Origin: Chitinophaga sp. SYP-B3965
Lineage (GTDB): Bacteria > Bacteroidota > Bacteroidia > Chitinophagales > Chitinophagaceae
NCBI RefSeq assembly: GCF_009647655.1
Contig: NZ_WJFD01000009.1
Location: forward strand, 1 to 64,000
Reading direction: 5' to 3'
DNA length: 64,000 nucleotides
In this document: positions 34,140 through 42,789 of the stretch, in pieces
Layout of the letters: each line of letters opens with the position of its first letter
Position numbering within the stretch: the first letter of the stretch is position 1
Notes under the pieces: model-generated
The model's database searches: none
The model's input: only the letters and a program-made list of their open reading frames with translations
Told to the model about the DNA's origin: nothing
Position numbers and translations under genes: made by a program

Positions 34140-34191
34140 ATGCGCATTTTAATTTCTATTTTAGGGGAAGACAAAACTTAAGACCCTAACA

Positions 34192-34599
34192 ATGAAGCTT
34201 AGACTCCTTTTAGCTATTGCAGTTGTATTCAGCTGTGGAAACCCGCATCCCGTCAATAAATATCCCTATCAATACATCGAAACCAAACAGGAAGAAAGTA
34301 ATGAAATGCTGTTATATGCTTACAATGATTCTATCAATCCGGAAGTACTGAAAAAGTTCTGTACGGAAAAGAAGGCGGGTTTCAAAAGCGGCATTTTTCA
34401 TTTCATTGTGATCTTTGATAAAAAGGAAAATGCTTCTTTCCCAAAGAATCCTTTAACAGCTATGTATGGTATGGATAAGGATATATTGATGCATATCCGT
34501 GCCAGTTATACTTTCAACAAATTGAATGGGTACAGCAAATTAACCGTGTATGAAAAGAATGCATACGAAAGTGCGCCCGTTGTGAGTGATATTCACTGA
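34192..34599 (+). CDS. Small predicted lipoprotein, function unknown
   Basis: A 135-residue protein. The N-terminus MKLRLLLAIAVVFSCGNP fits a lipoprotein signal with a VFSC lipobox (Cys15). The mature part is polar, with a mix of Lys, Asp and Tyr (KYPYQYIETKQEESNEMLLY), and no recognisable domain. The last seven bases overlap the convergent SDR gene. No clear promoter box was seen. Unknown family; confident only that it is coding. Confidence 0.65.
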   Translation: MKLRLLLAIAVVFSCGNPHPVNKYPYQYIETKQEESNEMLLYAYNDSINPEVLKKFCTEKKAGFKSGIFHFIVIFDKKENASFPKNPLTAMYGMDKDILMHIRASYTFNKLNGYSKLTVYEKNAYESAPVVSDIH

Positions 34600-35399
34600 A
34601 GAGCCTGCCGGAACATATAACTCATGAAAGGCAATGACACTTTCCCAGTAACCCTGATCGTTTCTCCATTCACATGACCATTCGCTGCAGAGCAAAGGAA
34701 CAAGATGGTATTGGCTACATCTTCCGGTTGTGTAACTCTTTTAGTAGGAAAAGCCGCCTTGGATAATTCATGCACCTTAGCCGGAAAAACCGTCAGCGCT
34801 CTTTCTGTTTGTGTCCAGCTGGGCAACACCGTGTTGGTTAAAATTTCATACTGTGAATATTCTTCCACCAGGTTAGCCGTAAAACCAATAAGCGAAGATT
34901 TCAAAGTACTGTAAGCACCAGATCCTCTCATACTATCAAAAGCCAGATCACTGGAAACATTCACGATCCTTCCCCAGTTACGTTCACGCATAAACGGTAC
35001 CACTAATTGTGTGAGCCTTACCGCACCAAAAAGGTTCGTCGTGATCAATTCCTCCCAAACGGTAAGCGGAATTTCTTCAAAACTTTTCCCGCGATATTCC
35101 TTAGGGCCCCATTGTACCGCATTATTGACCAGCACGTCAATGCTTTTCCATTGTTGAATGATCTGATCCACTGCCTGCTGGATGCTATCGCGGTCACCAA
35201 GGCTTAAATATACCGCCATGGCTTCTCCGCCAGCTGCGCGGATGGTTTCAACAATAGCATCTGCTCCTTGTTTATCCTGGAAATAACTGATGGCCACACG
35301 GGCGCCGGGTTCTTTTCCAAAAGCAAGCGCGGCGGCTTTTCCAATGCCTTTGCTGCCACCCGTAATAAAGATTGTTTTTGCTGCTAAGCCAGTATCCAT
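34593..35399 (-). CDS. Short-chain dehydrogenase/reductase
   Basis: A 268-residue NAD(P)-dependent oxidoreductase with classical SDR motifs: cofactor TGGSKGIGKAAAL (about 12), NNA in VLVNNAVQWG (about 92), catalytic Ser in VNVSSDLAF and YxxxK in GAYSTLKSSL (about 165). The C-terminal NGHVNGETIRVTGKVSL fits SDR glyco-/ketoreductases. The substrate is unknown. It follows an AraC-family gene on the same strand and has its own -7 box, so it may be its target. Confidence 0.93.
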   Translation of the reverse strand: MDTGLAAKTIFITGGSKGIGKAAALAFGKEPGARVAISYFQDKQGADAIVETIRAAGGEAMAVYLSLGDRDSIQQAVDQIIQQWKSIDVLVNNAVQWGPKEYRGKSFEEIPLTVWEELITTNLFGAVRLTQLVVPFMRERNWGRIVNVSSDLAFDSMRGSGAYSTLKSSLIGFTANLVEEYSQYEILTNTVLPSWTQTERALTVFPAKVHELSKAAFPTKRVTQPEDVANTILFLCSAANGHVNGETIRVTGKVSLPFMSYMFRQALQ

Positions 35400-35414
35400 G
35401 TTCGTAATTTTTTA

Positions 35415-35422
35415 CAAACATA
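35415..35422 (-). promoter_or_regulatory. -7 box of the SDR gene
   Basis: The minus strand reads TATGTTTG (perfect TAnnTTTG), 15 bases before the SDR ATG. No -33 TTG at the expected distance. It lies between the AraC stop and the SDR start. Confidence 0.45.
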
Positions 35423-35437
35423 CCTCAGCCCGCATTT

Positions 35438-36205
35438 TTAGAATTGTATGAGAACGACATCTTTCGGTTTCGCATCCGCAAACATGGCATCACCGCAGGC
35501 ATTGTATTTACCGGGTCTTACACCCGTTAGCCTTTTGAATTCGTTGGAAAAATGTGCCTGATCGAAGTAGTTGGCATCATATGCAACATCCGTGAGGCGG
35601 GTTGGATTTTTATGGAGGAGAAGGGTTTTGGCTTTATCAAAACGGCAAATGCGGATATACGTTTGCAGATCAACACCTACCAGGTGTTTGAAACGCCGTT
35701 CCGTTTGCCGGATGCTTAAAGGGATATCCTGTAAAGAAGTGGCAGTAAAAATAGCGGTATCTATCTGGGAAGGTGTTTTAAAATATTTCAATAAAAAATC
35801 CTCCAGTAAAGGAATTCGATTAGGAGCTTCTTTTAACTGATGATAAAATGAATGCAGCTCATGTCCAAAAATATTAACCGCATCAACAACCTGGTTAGTC
35901 AGTTCAGACATGGGCATGGAAGTGAACCTGCTCAACCCAAAGGCCGTGAACTTTACCACCACGCAATCCGTAGAATCGTTGGTGGAGCTGATCCTGTAAG
36001 GCCGCTCATGAAATCCGCTGAGCGCTGTTTTCAGGAAGGTATCATCATTATAGTATTTACCGGAAAAATCAAAAGAGAGTGTTGTGCCTGGTCGCGGAAG
36101 GATACTTTTAGAAGGGATGGCACTATCCCCTGAAATGTGCATATAGCTTTCAATATATGGCTTCAGCTGCGGCGCAACTGCAAAAGACTCACGGTAATTC
36201 AACAT
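35438..36205 (-). CDS. AraC-family transcriptional regulator
   Basis: A 255-residue regulator. An N-terminal effector-type domain of about 150 residues (RPGTTLSFDFSGKYYND, VVVKFTAFGLSRFTSMPMSE) is followed by the double HTH of AraC/XylS at about 150-240: LSIRQTERRFKHLVGVDLQT and DVAYDANYFDQAHFSNEFKR, ending FKRLTGVRPGKY. The start at 36205 (MLNYRESF) avoids overlapping the end of the reductase gene; 36214 is possible. It sits between an FNR-type reductase and an SDR, both likely targets. Confidence 0.9.
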   Translation of the reverse strand: MLNYRESFAVAPQLKPYIESYMHISGDSAIPSKSILPRPGTTLSFDFSGKYYNDDTFLKTALSGFHERPYRISSTNDSTDCVVVKFTAFGLSRFTSMPMSELTNQVVDAVNIFGHELHSFYHQLKEAPNRIPLLEDFLLKYFKTPSQIDTAIFTATSLQDIPLSIRQTERRFKHLVGVDLQTYIRICRFDKAKTLLLHKNPTRLTDVAYDANYFDQAHFSNEFKRLTGVRPGKYNACGDAMFADAKPKDVVLIQF

Positions 36206-36206
36206 A

Positions 36207-36923
36207 TTATCCATACAGTTCAAGATGAATATCATGTCGGTCGTACCCCATAGCTATGATCTTCTGCTTCGCTTCATCGATCATCGCTTTCCATCCGCAG
36301 AGGAAAAAATTAGCCGGCCTTTTATCTGCCAGTAATTCTTCATACACAGCATGTACATACCCTTTTCTGCCGGTCCATTCTTCCCTTGATAAAGTAGGGA
36401 GATATTGAAAGCCCGGCATATCTGCCTGCAATTTCATCATTTCTTCCTTATACAAAAGATCTTTTTCATAACGGGAGCCGGCAATGAGATAGATGTTGGG
36501 ATGAACAATGCCATGATTATGCAGGTGGTGAGACATAGAGCGGAAAGGGGCGATCCCTGTTCCTGTACAGATAAAGAAAATGTCTTTTTCCATTACTTCC
36601 GGCAGTGTGAAAACACCCAGGGGGCCACGCATCGTAAGTTCCGTACCTTCTGTAACTTGTGTGCAGAGATAAGTGGAACCAGGCCCGCCTTCCAGCAACA
36701 CGATCACCAGCTCTATTTCATTCGTCCCGTTTGGATGAGAAGCAATGGAATAACTACGCCATCGTTTGTTCATTTTTTCGTGGATCGGCAGGTCCAGGGT
36801 TACAAACTGACCAGGTTTAAAATCGAAAGAACTTCTATCGGGAACGCGGATCCAGAACCTTTTTGTGTTATACGTCTCTTCCACAATCTTTGTTACCACG
36901 CCAGTAAACCATTTCTCGGGCAT
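36207..36923 (-). CDS. Ferredoxin--NADP reductase-type flavoprotein
   Basis: A 238-residue FAD/NAD(P)-binding oxidoreductase. The FAD domain (about 1-105) has the signature RWRSYSIASHPNGTNE (RxYS-type) and GPGSTYLCTQVTEGTELTMR. The NAD(P) domain (about 105-238) has FFICTGTGIAPFRSM and the C-terminal NFFLCGWKAMIDEAK. No [2Fe-2S] ferredoxin domain is attached, so an external electron carrier is expected. First of a minus-strand trio with the AraC and SDR genes, which suggests a shared stress or substrate response (inference). Confidence 0.9.
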   Translation of the reverse strand: MPEKWFTGVVTKIVEETYNTKRFWIRVPDRSSFDFKPGQFVTLDLPIHEKMNKRWRSYSIASHPNGTNEIELVIVLLEGGPGSTYLCTQVTEGTELTMRGPLGVFTLPEVMEKDIFFICTGTGIAPFRSMSHHLHNHGIVHPNIYLIAGSRYEKDLLYKEEMMKLQADMPGFQYLPTLSREEWTGRKGYVHAVYEELLADKRPANFFLCGWKAMIDEAKQKIIAMGYDRHDIHLELYG

Positions 36924-37036
36924 GTATATAGGATTTATGTAAAATGTTCAAAGCTTCCTTATCAGTTCAATCAATTTACATAAAAAACGACAATATATGA
37001 AATAAGCTACCCTGCCTCCCGCAAGGCAAAAAGCCT

Positions 37037-37044
37037 TATCTTTG
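37037..37044 (+). promoter_or_regulatory. -7 box eight bases before the mfd start
   Basis: TATCTTTG is a perfect TAnnTTTG followed by eight bases and the ATG at 37053. No TTG at the usual distance upstream. Predicted leader of only a few bases. Confidence 0.45.
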
Positions 37045-37052
37045 CCATCTTC

Positions 37053-40000
37053 ATGAATTTGCAGGGTGTTTTACAGTTATACGAGCGAGATTCCCGCCTG
37101 AAATCACTGGCGGCCGGGATCCTATTGCCCCGCCCCGGATATTTTCACCTCACGGGTCTTTCCGGCAGCGCCGCCACTTTTGTTGGCGCCACCGTTTGGA
37201 ACAGTGCAGACGTGAATCACCTGTTCATCCTCAACGATAAAGAAGAAGCCGCTTATTTCCATAATGATCTGGAACAGCTCACACAAGCGCTGGACCTTTT
37301 CTACTTCCCCGATTCTTTCAAAAAAACAGGTCAGTTCCAGGAATTCAACAGCAGTCATAGTATGCTTCGTACAGAAGCGCTGATGAAACTCACCGGTCAG
37401 CATGTTCATAAAAAGATCCTCGTCACTTATCCGGAAGCACTCTTTGAAAAAGTAGCAGGTAACACTGCCTACAACGCCAACATGATCCATGTGAAAGTAG
37501 GCGAAACACTCAAAGTAGATGAGCTGTTACAGAAACTGGTGGCATGGGGATTTGAACATTCCGATTTTGTATATGGCCCCGGCCAGTATGCAGTGAGAGG
37601 TGGCATCCTGGATATTTATTCTTTCGGGAATGAAAAACCTTACCGTTTTGAATTGTTTGGCGAAGAGGTGGATTCCATCCGCCTGTTTGATCCGGAAACC
37701 CAGCTCAGCGAAAGAAAGCTGAACCAGGTAACGCTGATCGCCAACATGGATACACGCGCCGTCACCCACACTAAAATGGGCTTACCGGAATTCCTGCCGG
37801 AAAACACCGTAGTATGGATCAAAGACCCTGCTTACGTACAAGGCGTGATCAACCAGATGGAACAACGTTTGGAGGATTGGTTGCGAACCGGCCAGAAAGT
37901 AAAAGTAGGAGAAGAGGAAGAACTGCTGTTAGGCGAAGAAGATTTCGTAAAAGGCGATGTAATGATGGAACAGCTGTTAAAGCGTCCATGTATTGTATTC
38001 GGTTCTCATTTCAATTTTGAAAAAGTTCCTGCTGCCGTTCAATCCATTGCTTTCAACACAACACAACAACCCGTATTCAACCGCCAGTTTGATCTGCTGA
38101 TCAAAGACCTGGCTAAACATAATGCTAATAGATCAGCCCTCTTCATCTTTGCAGAAAACCCTCGCCAGTTAGAGCGGTTAAGAAGTATTTTCGAAGACCT
38201 GAAAGCAGATTTCAGCTTCTCTCCTGTACCCGTTGCCATCAGCGCCGGCTTTATCGATAACGATCTGAAAGTAGTGTGTTACACAGATCACCAGATCTTC
38301 CAGCGGTACCACAAATTCAAGGTGAAACAGGCTTACAACAAGAACAAAGCCATTACCCTGAAAACCCTGAGAGAGTTGCAGTCCGGCGATTTCGTGACAC
38401 ACATCGATCACGGCGTAGGTATGTACAGCGGATTACAGAAGATCGAAGTAAATGGAAAGATGCAGGAGGCCATCCGCATCATCTACAAGAATAACGATCT
38501 CTTGTATGTGAACATCAACTCACTCCATAAGATCAGCAAATACACCGGCAAAGAAGGTGTTTCTCCCAAAGTAAATAAACTCGGCAGCGATGCATGGGAT
38601 AAACTGAAAGAGAAAGCTAAAACGCAGGTAAAAGATATCGCGAAAGACCTCATCAAATTATACGCCGCGCGTAAAGCCCAACAGGGATTTTCGCATGCAC
38701 CTGATACCTATCTGCAAACAGAATTGGAATCTTCATTTATATACGAAGACACACCAGATCAAAGCAAAGCAGTATCAGATGTGAAGCGGGATATGGAATC
38801 ACCCTCTCCAATGGACAGATTGGTATGTGGCGACGTAGGTTTTGGTAAAACAGAAGTAGCCGTTCGTGCTGCCTGGAAAACAGTAGTGGATGGAAAACAG
38901 GCAGCCATACTGGTTCCTACTACTATCCTCGCTTTCCAACACTACAAAACTTTCTCAGAACGGTTAAAAGATTTCCCTTGCACCGTAGATTATATCAATC
39001 GTTTTAAATCCGCCAAAGAGAAAAAGGAAACACTGCAAAGACTCGCAGAAGGTAAGATCGATATCATTATCGGCACACATGCCCTGTTAGGAAAAGAAGT
39101 GAAGTTCAAAGACCTTGGCGTAATGATTGTAGATGAAGAACAGAAGTTTGGTGTTACTGCAAAGGAAAAACTGAAAACGCTCAAAGTAAACGTAGATACG
39201 CTCACCCTCACCGCAACGCCTATCCCAAGAACATTACAGTTCTCCCTGATGGGCGCGCGTGATCTGTCTGTGATCAATACCCCCCCTCCCAATCGCCAGC
39301 CAATTGAAACAGAGGTACATGTATTTGACAAAGACCTGATCCGTGATGCGATCTATTACGAAACAGAACGTGGCGGCCAGGTATACTTCATTCATAACCG
39401 TGTAAACGGCTTACGTGAAATGGCCGGCCTGATCCAGGAACTTTGTCCCGATCTTTCCATTGCTACCGCACATGGCCAACTGGAAGGACATCAACTGGAA
39501 CAGGTGATCATGGATTTCATCGATCGCAAATACGATGTGCTGGTATGTACCAATATCGTAGAGAGCGGTGTGGACATTTCCAATGCCAACACCATCATCA
39601 TCAACAGCGCCAATCATTTTGGTCTCAGTGATCTGCACCAGTTAAGGGGCCGTGTAGGAAGAAGCAATAAAAAAGCATTCTGTTACCTGCTCGCGCCACC
39701 CATGAGCACATTACCTGCAGATAGCCGCAAACGTTTACAAACACTGGAACAGCATAGTGAATTAGGCAGTGGTTTCCAGATAGCCATGCGCGACCTGGAC
39801 ATCCGTGGAGCCGGTAATTTATTAGGCGGTGAACAAAGTGGTTTCATTTCAGAGATCGGTTTCGACATGTACACAAAAATTCTGGACGAAGCCATCCGCG
39901 AATTAAAACAAACCGACTTCAAAGACCTCTTCAAAGAGCAGCTGGAAGAGAAGAAAGATTTCATCAGCGATTGTACCATCGATACGGATCTGGAGATACT

Positions 40001-40424
40001 TATTCCCGATTCATATATAGAAAGCATCCAGGAACGTTTAAACTTGTACCAGGAATTAGATAACATCACGCTGGAAAGCAAACTCGTAGAATTCGAAGCA
40101 GGGCTCGAAGACCGTTTTGGTCCCGTACCTGCACCTGTAAAAGATCTGTTCACCACCATCCGTACCCGTTGGGAAGCGATAGCGTTAGGTTTTGAAAAGA
40201 TGATCCTCAAAGAAGAAAAATTACGTTGTTATTTTATAAATAATCCCGATAGCCCGTATTTCGAATCCCCCACTTTCCAGCATATCCTGTCTTATATACA
40301 GACGCGCACCAACAATGCAAAACTGAAGCAGGTAGGAAAGAACTTTATGTTAGTAGTAGACCGGATCAAGACCATGGACGATCTGTACAGCTTCCTGAAA
40401 AAGATGAGTGACGCCCGTAAGTAA
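37053..40424 (+). CDS. mfd: Transcription-repair coupling factor
   Basis: A 1123-residue SF2 translocase that removes stalled RNA polymerase and recruits UvrA. In order: UvrB-homology domain (about 1-330), CarD-like RNA polymerase interaction domain (about 440-520, GDFVTHIDHGVGMYSGLQKI), and helicase domain with Walker A DVGFGKTEVAVRAAW (about 593) and DEEQ box IVDEEQKFG (about 693). Helicase motifs III-VI include TATPIPRTLQFSLM and QLRGRVGRSNKKAFCYLL. The C-terminal TRCF domain is at about 985-1080. Complete length. Divergent from the reductase gene. Confidence 0.98.
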   Translation: MNLQGVLQLYERDSRLKSLAAGILLPRPGYFHLTGLSGSAATFVGATVWNSADVNHLFILNDKEEAAYFHNDLEQLTQALDLFYFPDSFKKTGQFQEFNSSHSMLRTEALMKLTGQHVHKKILVTYPEALFEKVAGNTAYNANMIHVKVGETLKVDELLQKLVAWGFEHSDFVYGPGQYAVRGGILDIYSFGNEKPYRFELFGEEVDSIRLFDPETQLSERKLNQVTLIANMDTRAVTHTKMGLPEFLPENTVVWIKDPAYVQGVINQMEQRLEDWLRTGQKVKVGEEEELLLGEEDFVKGDVMMEQLLKRPCIVFGSHFNFEKVPAAVQSIAFNTTQQPVFNRQFDLLIKDLAKHNANRSALFIFAENPRQLERLRSIFEDLKADFSFSPVPVAISAGFIDNDLKVVCYTDHQIFQRYHKFKVKQAYNKNKAITLKTLRELQSGDFVTHIDHGVGMYSGLQKIEVNGKMQEAIRIIYKNNDLLYVNINSLHKISKYTGKEGVSPKVNKLGSDAWDKLKEKAKTQVKDIAKDLIKLYAARKAQQGFSHAPDTYLQTELESSFIYEDTPDQSKAVSDVKRDMESPSPMDRLVCGDVGFGKTEVAVRAAWKTVVDGKQAAILVPTTILAFQHYKTFSERLKDFPCTVDYINRFKSAKEKKETLQRLAEGKIDIIIGTHALLGKEVKFKDLGVMIVDEEQKFGVTAKEKLKTLKVNVDTLTLTATPIPRTLQFSLMGARDLSVINTPPPNRQPIETEVHVFDKDLIRDAIYYETERGGQVYFIHNRVNGLREMAGLIQELCPDLSIATAHGQLEGHQLEQVIMDFIDRKYDVLVCTNIVESGVDISNANTIIINSANHFGLSDLHQLRGRVGRSNKKAFCYLLAPPMSTLPADSRKRLQTLEQHSELGSGFQIAMRDLDIRGAGNLLGGEQSGFISEIGFDMYTKILDEAIRELKQTDFKDLFKEQLEEKKDFISDCTIDTDLEILIPDSYIESIQERLNLYQELDNITLESKLVEFEAGLEDRFGPVPAPVKDLFTTIRTRWEAIALGFEKMILKEEKLRCYFINNPDSPYFESPTFQHILSYIQTRTNNAKLKQVGKNFMLVVDRIKTMDDLYSFLKKMSDARK

Positions 40425-40576
40425 CCCTATTGGCATCATCATTGTAACATATGCGGCAGCTGTACGTTACAAGCACATTACCTAACTAAAAACTAAAAGA
40501 AAAGTTAAAGCCTGCAAGGGCATATGGAAACACACCAAACCCCTGCATCCTGTACTTGAATTTAAAACTGAAAGCA

Positions 40577-41299
40577 ATGAAAAGATTAACCGTATTATTA
40601 ATGGGCCTCTTTATGACAGCAACATCCTTTGCACAAACAACGGACAACAAACCCCCGGTGAGAAAGATAGAAGTAACCGGAACAGCCGAGATGGAGATCA
40701 CACCCGATGAGATCACTATTAACATTACCCTGCGTGAATATTATAAGAACAAAACCAATAAAGTAGGCATTACTACTTTAGAAGCGCAGTTGCAAAAGGC
40801 CGTACAAGATGCCGGCATCACCAAAGAGAACTTCACCATTGGTAACGTATTTGGCACCAACTACGAGCAGTGGTGGAAAAAGAAAAAAACTGCAGAAGAC
40901 TTCCTGGCACGTAAACAATATGTGCTGAAAGTAAATCGTCTGGACAAGATCAATGGTATCCTTGCAGCAGTAGATGAAGAAGGTATCGAAAGCGTGAACA
41001 TCGCGGCTTTCAATTCCACCAAAATGGAAGAATACCGCAAGCAGGTTAAGGCCAACGCTATGAAAGCAGCGAGAACGAAAGCAACCTATCTGTTGGCTGC
41101 CATCGACGAAAATATTGGCAGTGTGATAGAAGTACAGGAGTTCAACAACGATCAGTACAGCGATGTACGTCCTGAAGCCGCTAACATGAGGATGTTTGCA
41201 AAAGCAGATGCAGCAGGTGCCGGTGTACCAGATTCAAACATTGATGTAAAAACTATCAAGATCCGCGCAGAGATCAGAGCTGTGTTCGGAATTAAATAA
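40577..41299 (+). CDS. SIMPL-domain (DUF541) periplasmic protein
   Basis: A 240-residue exported protein. The ATG at 40577 gives a clean signal peptide MKRLTVLLMGLFMTATSFA-Q. The SIMPL domain covers about 30-235: VTGTAEMEITPDEITINITL at its start, central ITTLEAQLQKAVQDAGITKE and closing VKTIKIRAEIRAVFGIK. Family members are often in stress or outer-membrane contexts; function is unclear. Followed by a strong terminator; about 150 bases after mfd. Confidence 0.9.
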   Translation: MKRLTVLLMGLFMTATSFAQTTDNKPPVRKIEVTGTAEMEITPDEITINITLREYYKNKTNKVGITTLEAQLQKAVQDAGITKENFTIGNVFGTNYEQWWKKKKTAEDFLARKQYVLKVNRLDKINGILAAVDEEGIESVNIAAFNSTKMEEYRKQVKANAMKAARTKATYLLAAIDENIGSVIEVQEFNNDQYSDVRPEAANMRMFAKADAAGAGVPDSNIDVKTIKIRAEIRAVFGIK

Positions 41300-41318
41300 G
41301 GCATAGGTATACGTATAA

Positions 41319-41358
41319 AAGAAAAGGGCTGCCAGTCGTCACTGGTAGCCCTTTTCTT
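41319..41358 (+). terminator. Terminator of the SIMPL gene
   Basis: AAGAAAAGGGCTGCCAGT (41319-41336) pairs with ACTGGTAGCCCTTTTCTT (41341-41358) with one G-U pair and a 4-base loop. The symmetrical A- and T-rich flanks make it bidirectional. Confidence 0.9.
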
Positions 41359-41455
41359 GTCTGTCTAAAACATTGTTTGCCTGCGGCTGAAGACGCGTGG
41401 CTTTGCGTTGTTCTACTGTCAATTAAACTTGTCTATTCACTTCTATTTTGCTATT

Positions 41456-41526
41456 TCTTATAAACTGCGCCCGGCGGAGTTATAAGATTTAGTGTATCAG
41501 GTAATAGGTAACAGGGATAAATAGGG
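41456..41526. repeat. Bulged hairpin plus AGGGATAAATAGG repeat
   Basis: TCTTATAAACT (41456-41466) pairs with AGTTATAAGA (41478-41487) with one bulged A and an 11-base GC-rich loop. Downstream, AGGGATAAATAGGG (41513-41526) shares a 13-mer, inverted, with 49818-49830. No T-run, so not a terminator. Function unknown. The rest of 41359-41549 shows no ORF. Confidence 0.35.
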
Positions 41527-41549
41527 TATTATAGGATATGGTAATAAGT

Positions 41550-42050
41550 TTATTGCATTGGTAATACAGTCACATCAAATTTTCCTTCCGTAATGATCTT
41601 AGATTCCGCCAGATTGGTGTCATTAACCAGTTTGCCGGAGAAAGTACCTTTAGCCTTCGTTGCGGAAATAGTTTCCAGTGTAATGGTAGCAATGCCACCA
41701 TCATTTATATCATCAGCAGAATAAGCTTCAGAAAATCCTGATTTGTACCAGGCGAGATAATTATAAGTGTCCGCAGCTAAAATATAGGTCCCAGGTTTCA
41801 GTTGTCTGTCAGGAAACACCACATTTATAGTAATAGCTTGATTATCAGCCCCTAACCCGGAAATGATCAGAAAAGAGTTCCTACTCCCGGTATCATTATA
41901 GGTAGCCGTAAGTTGTTTATTGATATCAATAAAGACGTTGTCTATTTTAACGGAGCAGGTTCCTGCCGCCGTATTTTTATCTTTCTCACATGCACTCAGG
42001 GCAGCAGTAGCCAGGAGGCCCAGCGCCAGTATGGATTGTTTCAATTTCAT
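41550..42050 (-). CDS. Predicted lipoprotein of unknown function
   Basis: A 166-residue protein with a lipoprotein signal (MKLKQSILALGLLATAALSAC, lipobox LSAC, Cys21). The mature protein looks like one small beta-sandwich: TCSVKIDNVFIDINKQLTAT, VVFPDRQLKPGTYILAAD, GTFSGKLVND. This style is common in Bacteroidota lipoproteins with DUF-type domains. No domain is recognised. Monocistronic on the minus strand in a poorly gene-dense stretch. Confidence 0.75.
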   Translation of the reverse strand: MKLKQSILALGLLATAALSACEKDKNTAAGTCSVKIDNVFIDINKQLTATYNDTGSRNSFLIISGLGADNQAITINVVFPDRQLKPGTYILAADTYNYLAWYKSGFSEAYSADDINDGGIATITLETISATKAKGTFSGKLVNDTNLAESKIITEGKFDVTVLPMQ

Positions 42051-42266
42051 AGGATATAAAGCATTACAAAGACAAGTGCAATATAATACACATATATAGA
42101 TTAAAAAAATATATTATAGATAATTTTTGTTATGCGAGGATTCTTGTGCTGAATGAGAAGTACTAAAGGAGTATAATAGAAGGGCTGAGATAGGGTCTAG
42201 ATAGGGTTGACATAAAGTACTAATAGGATCAAACAATAAGCATCCTTATACTGTTATACTATTATT

Positions 42267-42761
42267 ATGGCAACAACCACAAACAATGTGCTTCTAAGAG
42301 AAGCCCGCGGGACCTTCGGTAAACAAATCGTTTTCAGGCAACGGAACGGAAAAACCGTGATGTGCAACATGCCGAGGCCCTACCCGCCCAAAACCGCCAA
42401 CCAACTGGCAAACCAGGAGCGGTTTGCGCGGGCCAACGCCTTTGCAAAAGCCGTGATTGCGGATCCTGTTCGAAAGGCAGCCTACCAGGCCAGGGCTACA
42501 AAGCCTGGGGTATCTGCGTACCACGTAGCTTTCCAGGAAGCATTTCATGGGGCAGAAATCAAAGAGGTGCGCGTGGAGGAAAAAGTAGTTACTGTGCGCA
42601 TGCGTAATAATAATGGTGTGAAAGAAGTGCGTGTAGATGATAAACCGGCTGTATTTAATGAACGCTTGCAGGTATGGGAGTATGTTTTGAGTGGGGGAGA
42701 GCGGGAGGTAAGGGCTTTTGATAAGATGGGGAGGTGTTGGGTGAGGGGGTTGGATGGGTAA
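42267..42761 (+). CDS. Basic protein of unknown function (Bacteroidota family)
   Basis: A 164-residue protein with no signal peptide and a basic N-terminal part: NNVLLREARGTFGKQIVFRQ, then RPYPPKTANQLANQERFARA. Ala-rich helices follow (ANAFAKAVIADPVRKAAYQA), and a beta-like C-terminal region (KVVTVRMRNNNGVKEVRV). It resembles a short Bacteroidota family with an LREARGTFGK-type start and a PVRKAAYQ-type segment, which I recall but cannot verify. Upstream, ATAGGGT-type heptamers and ATAAGCATCCT (42236-42246) occur; the latter is shared with 6752. Neighbours give no functional hint. Confidence 0.6.
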   Translation: MATTTNNVLLREARGTFGKQIVFRQRNGKTVMCNMPRPYPPKTANQLANQERFARANAFAKAVIADPVRKAAYQARATKPGVSAYHVAFQEAFHGAEIKEVRVEEKVVTVRMRNNNGVKEVRVDDKPAVFNERLQVWEYVLSGGEREVRAFDKMGRCWVRGLDG

Positions 42762-42789
42762 CATATCGTATCCCCCCATGTTTGTGAGG

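Noticed and set aside
41456..41487. Hairpin as the terminator of the lipoprotein gene at 41550
   Set aside because: It lies on the correct side for a minus-strand terminator, but no T-run follows on either strand.
42294..42779. 161-residue minus-strand frame
   Set aside because: Opposite the basic protein at 42267; His/Pro-rich with no domain. The plus-strand frame has a better start and composition.
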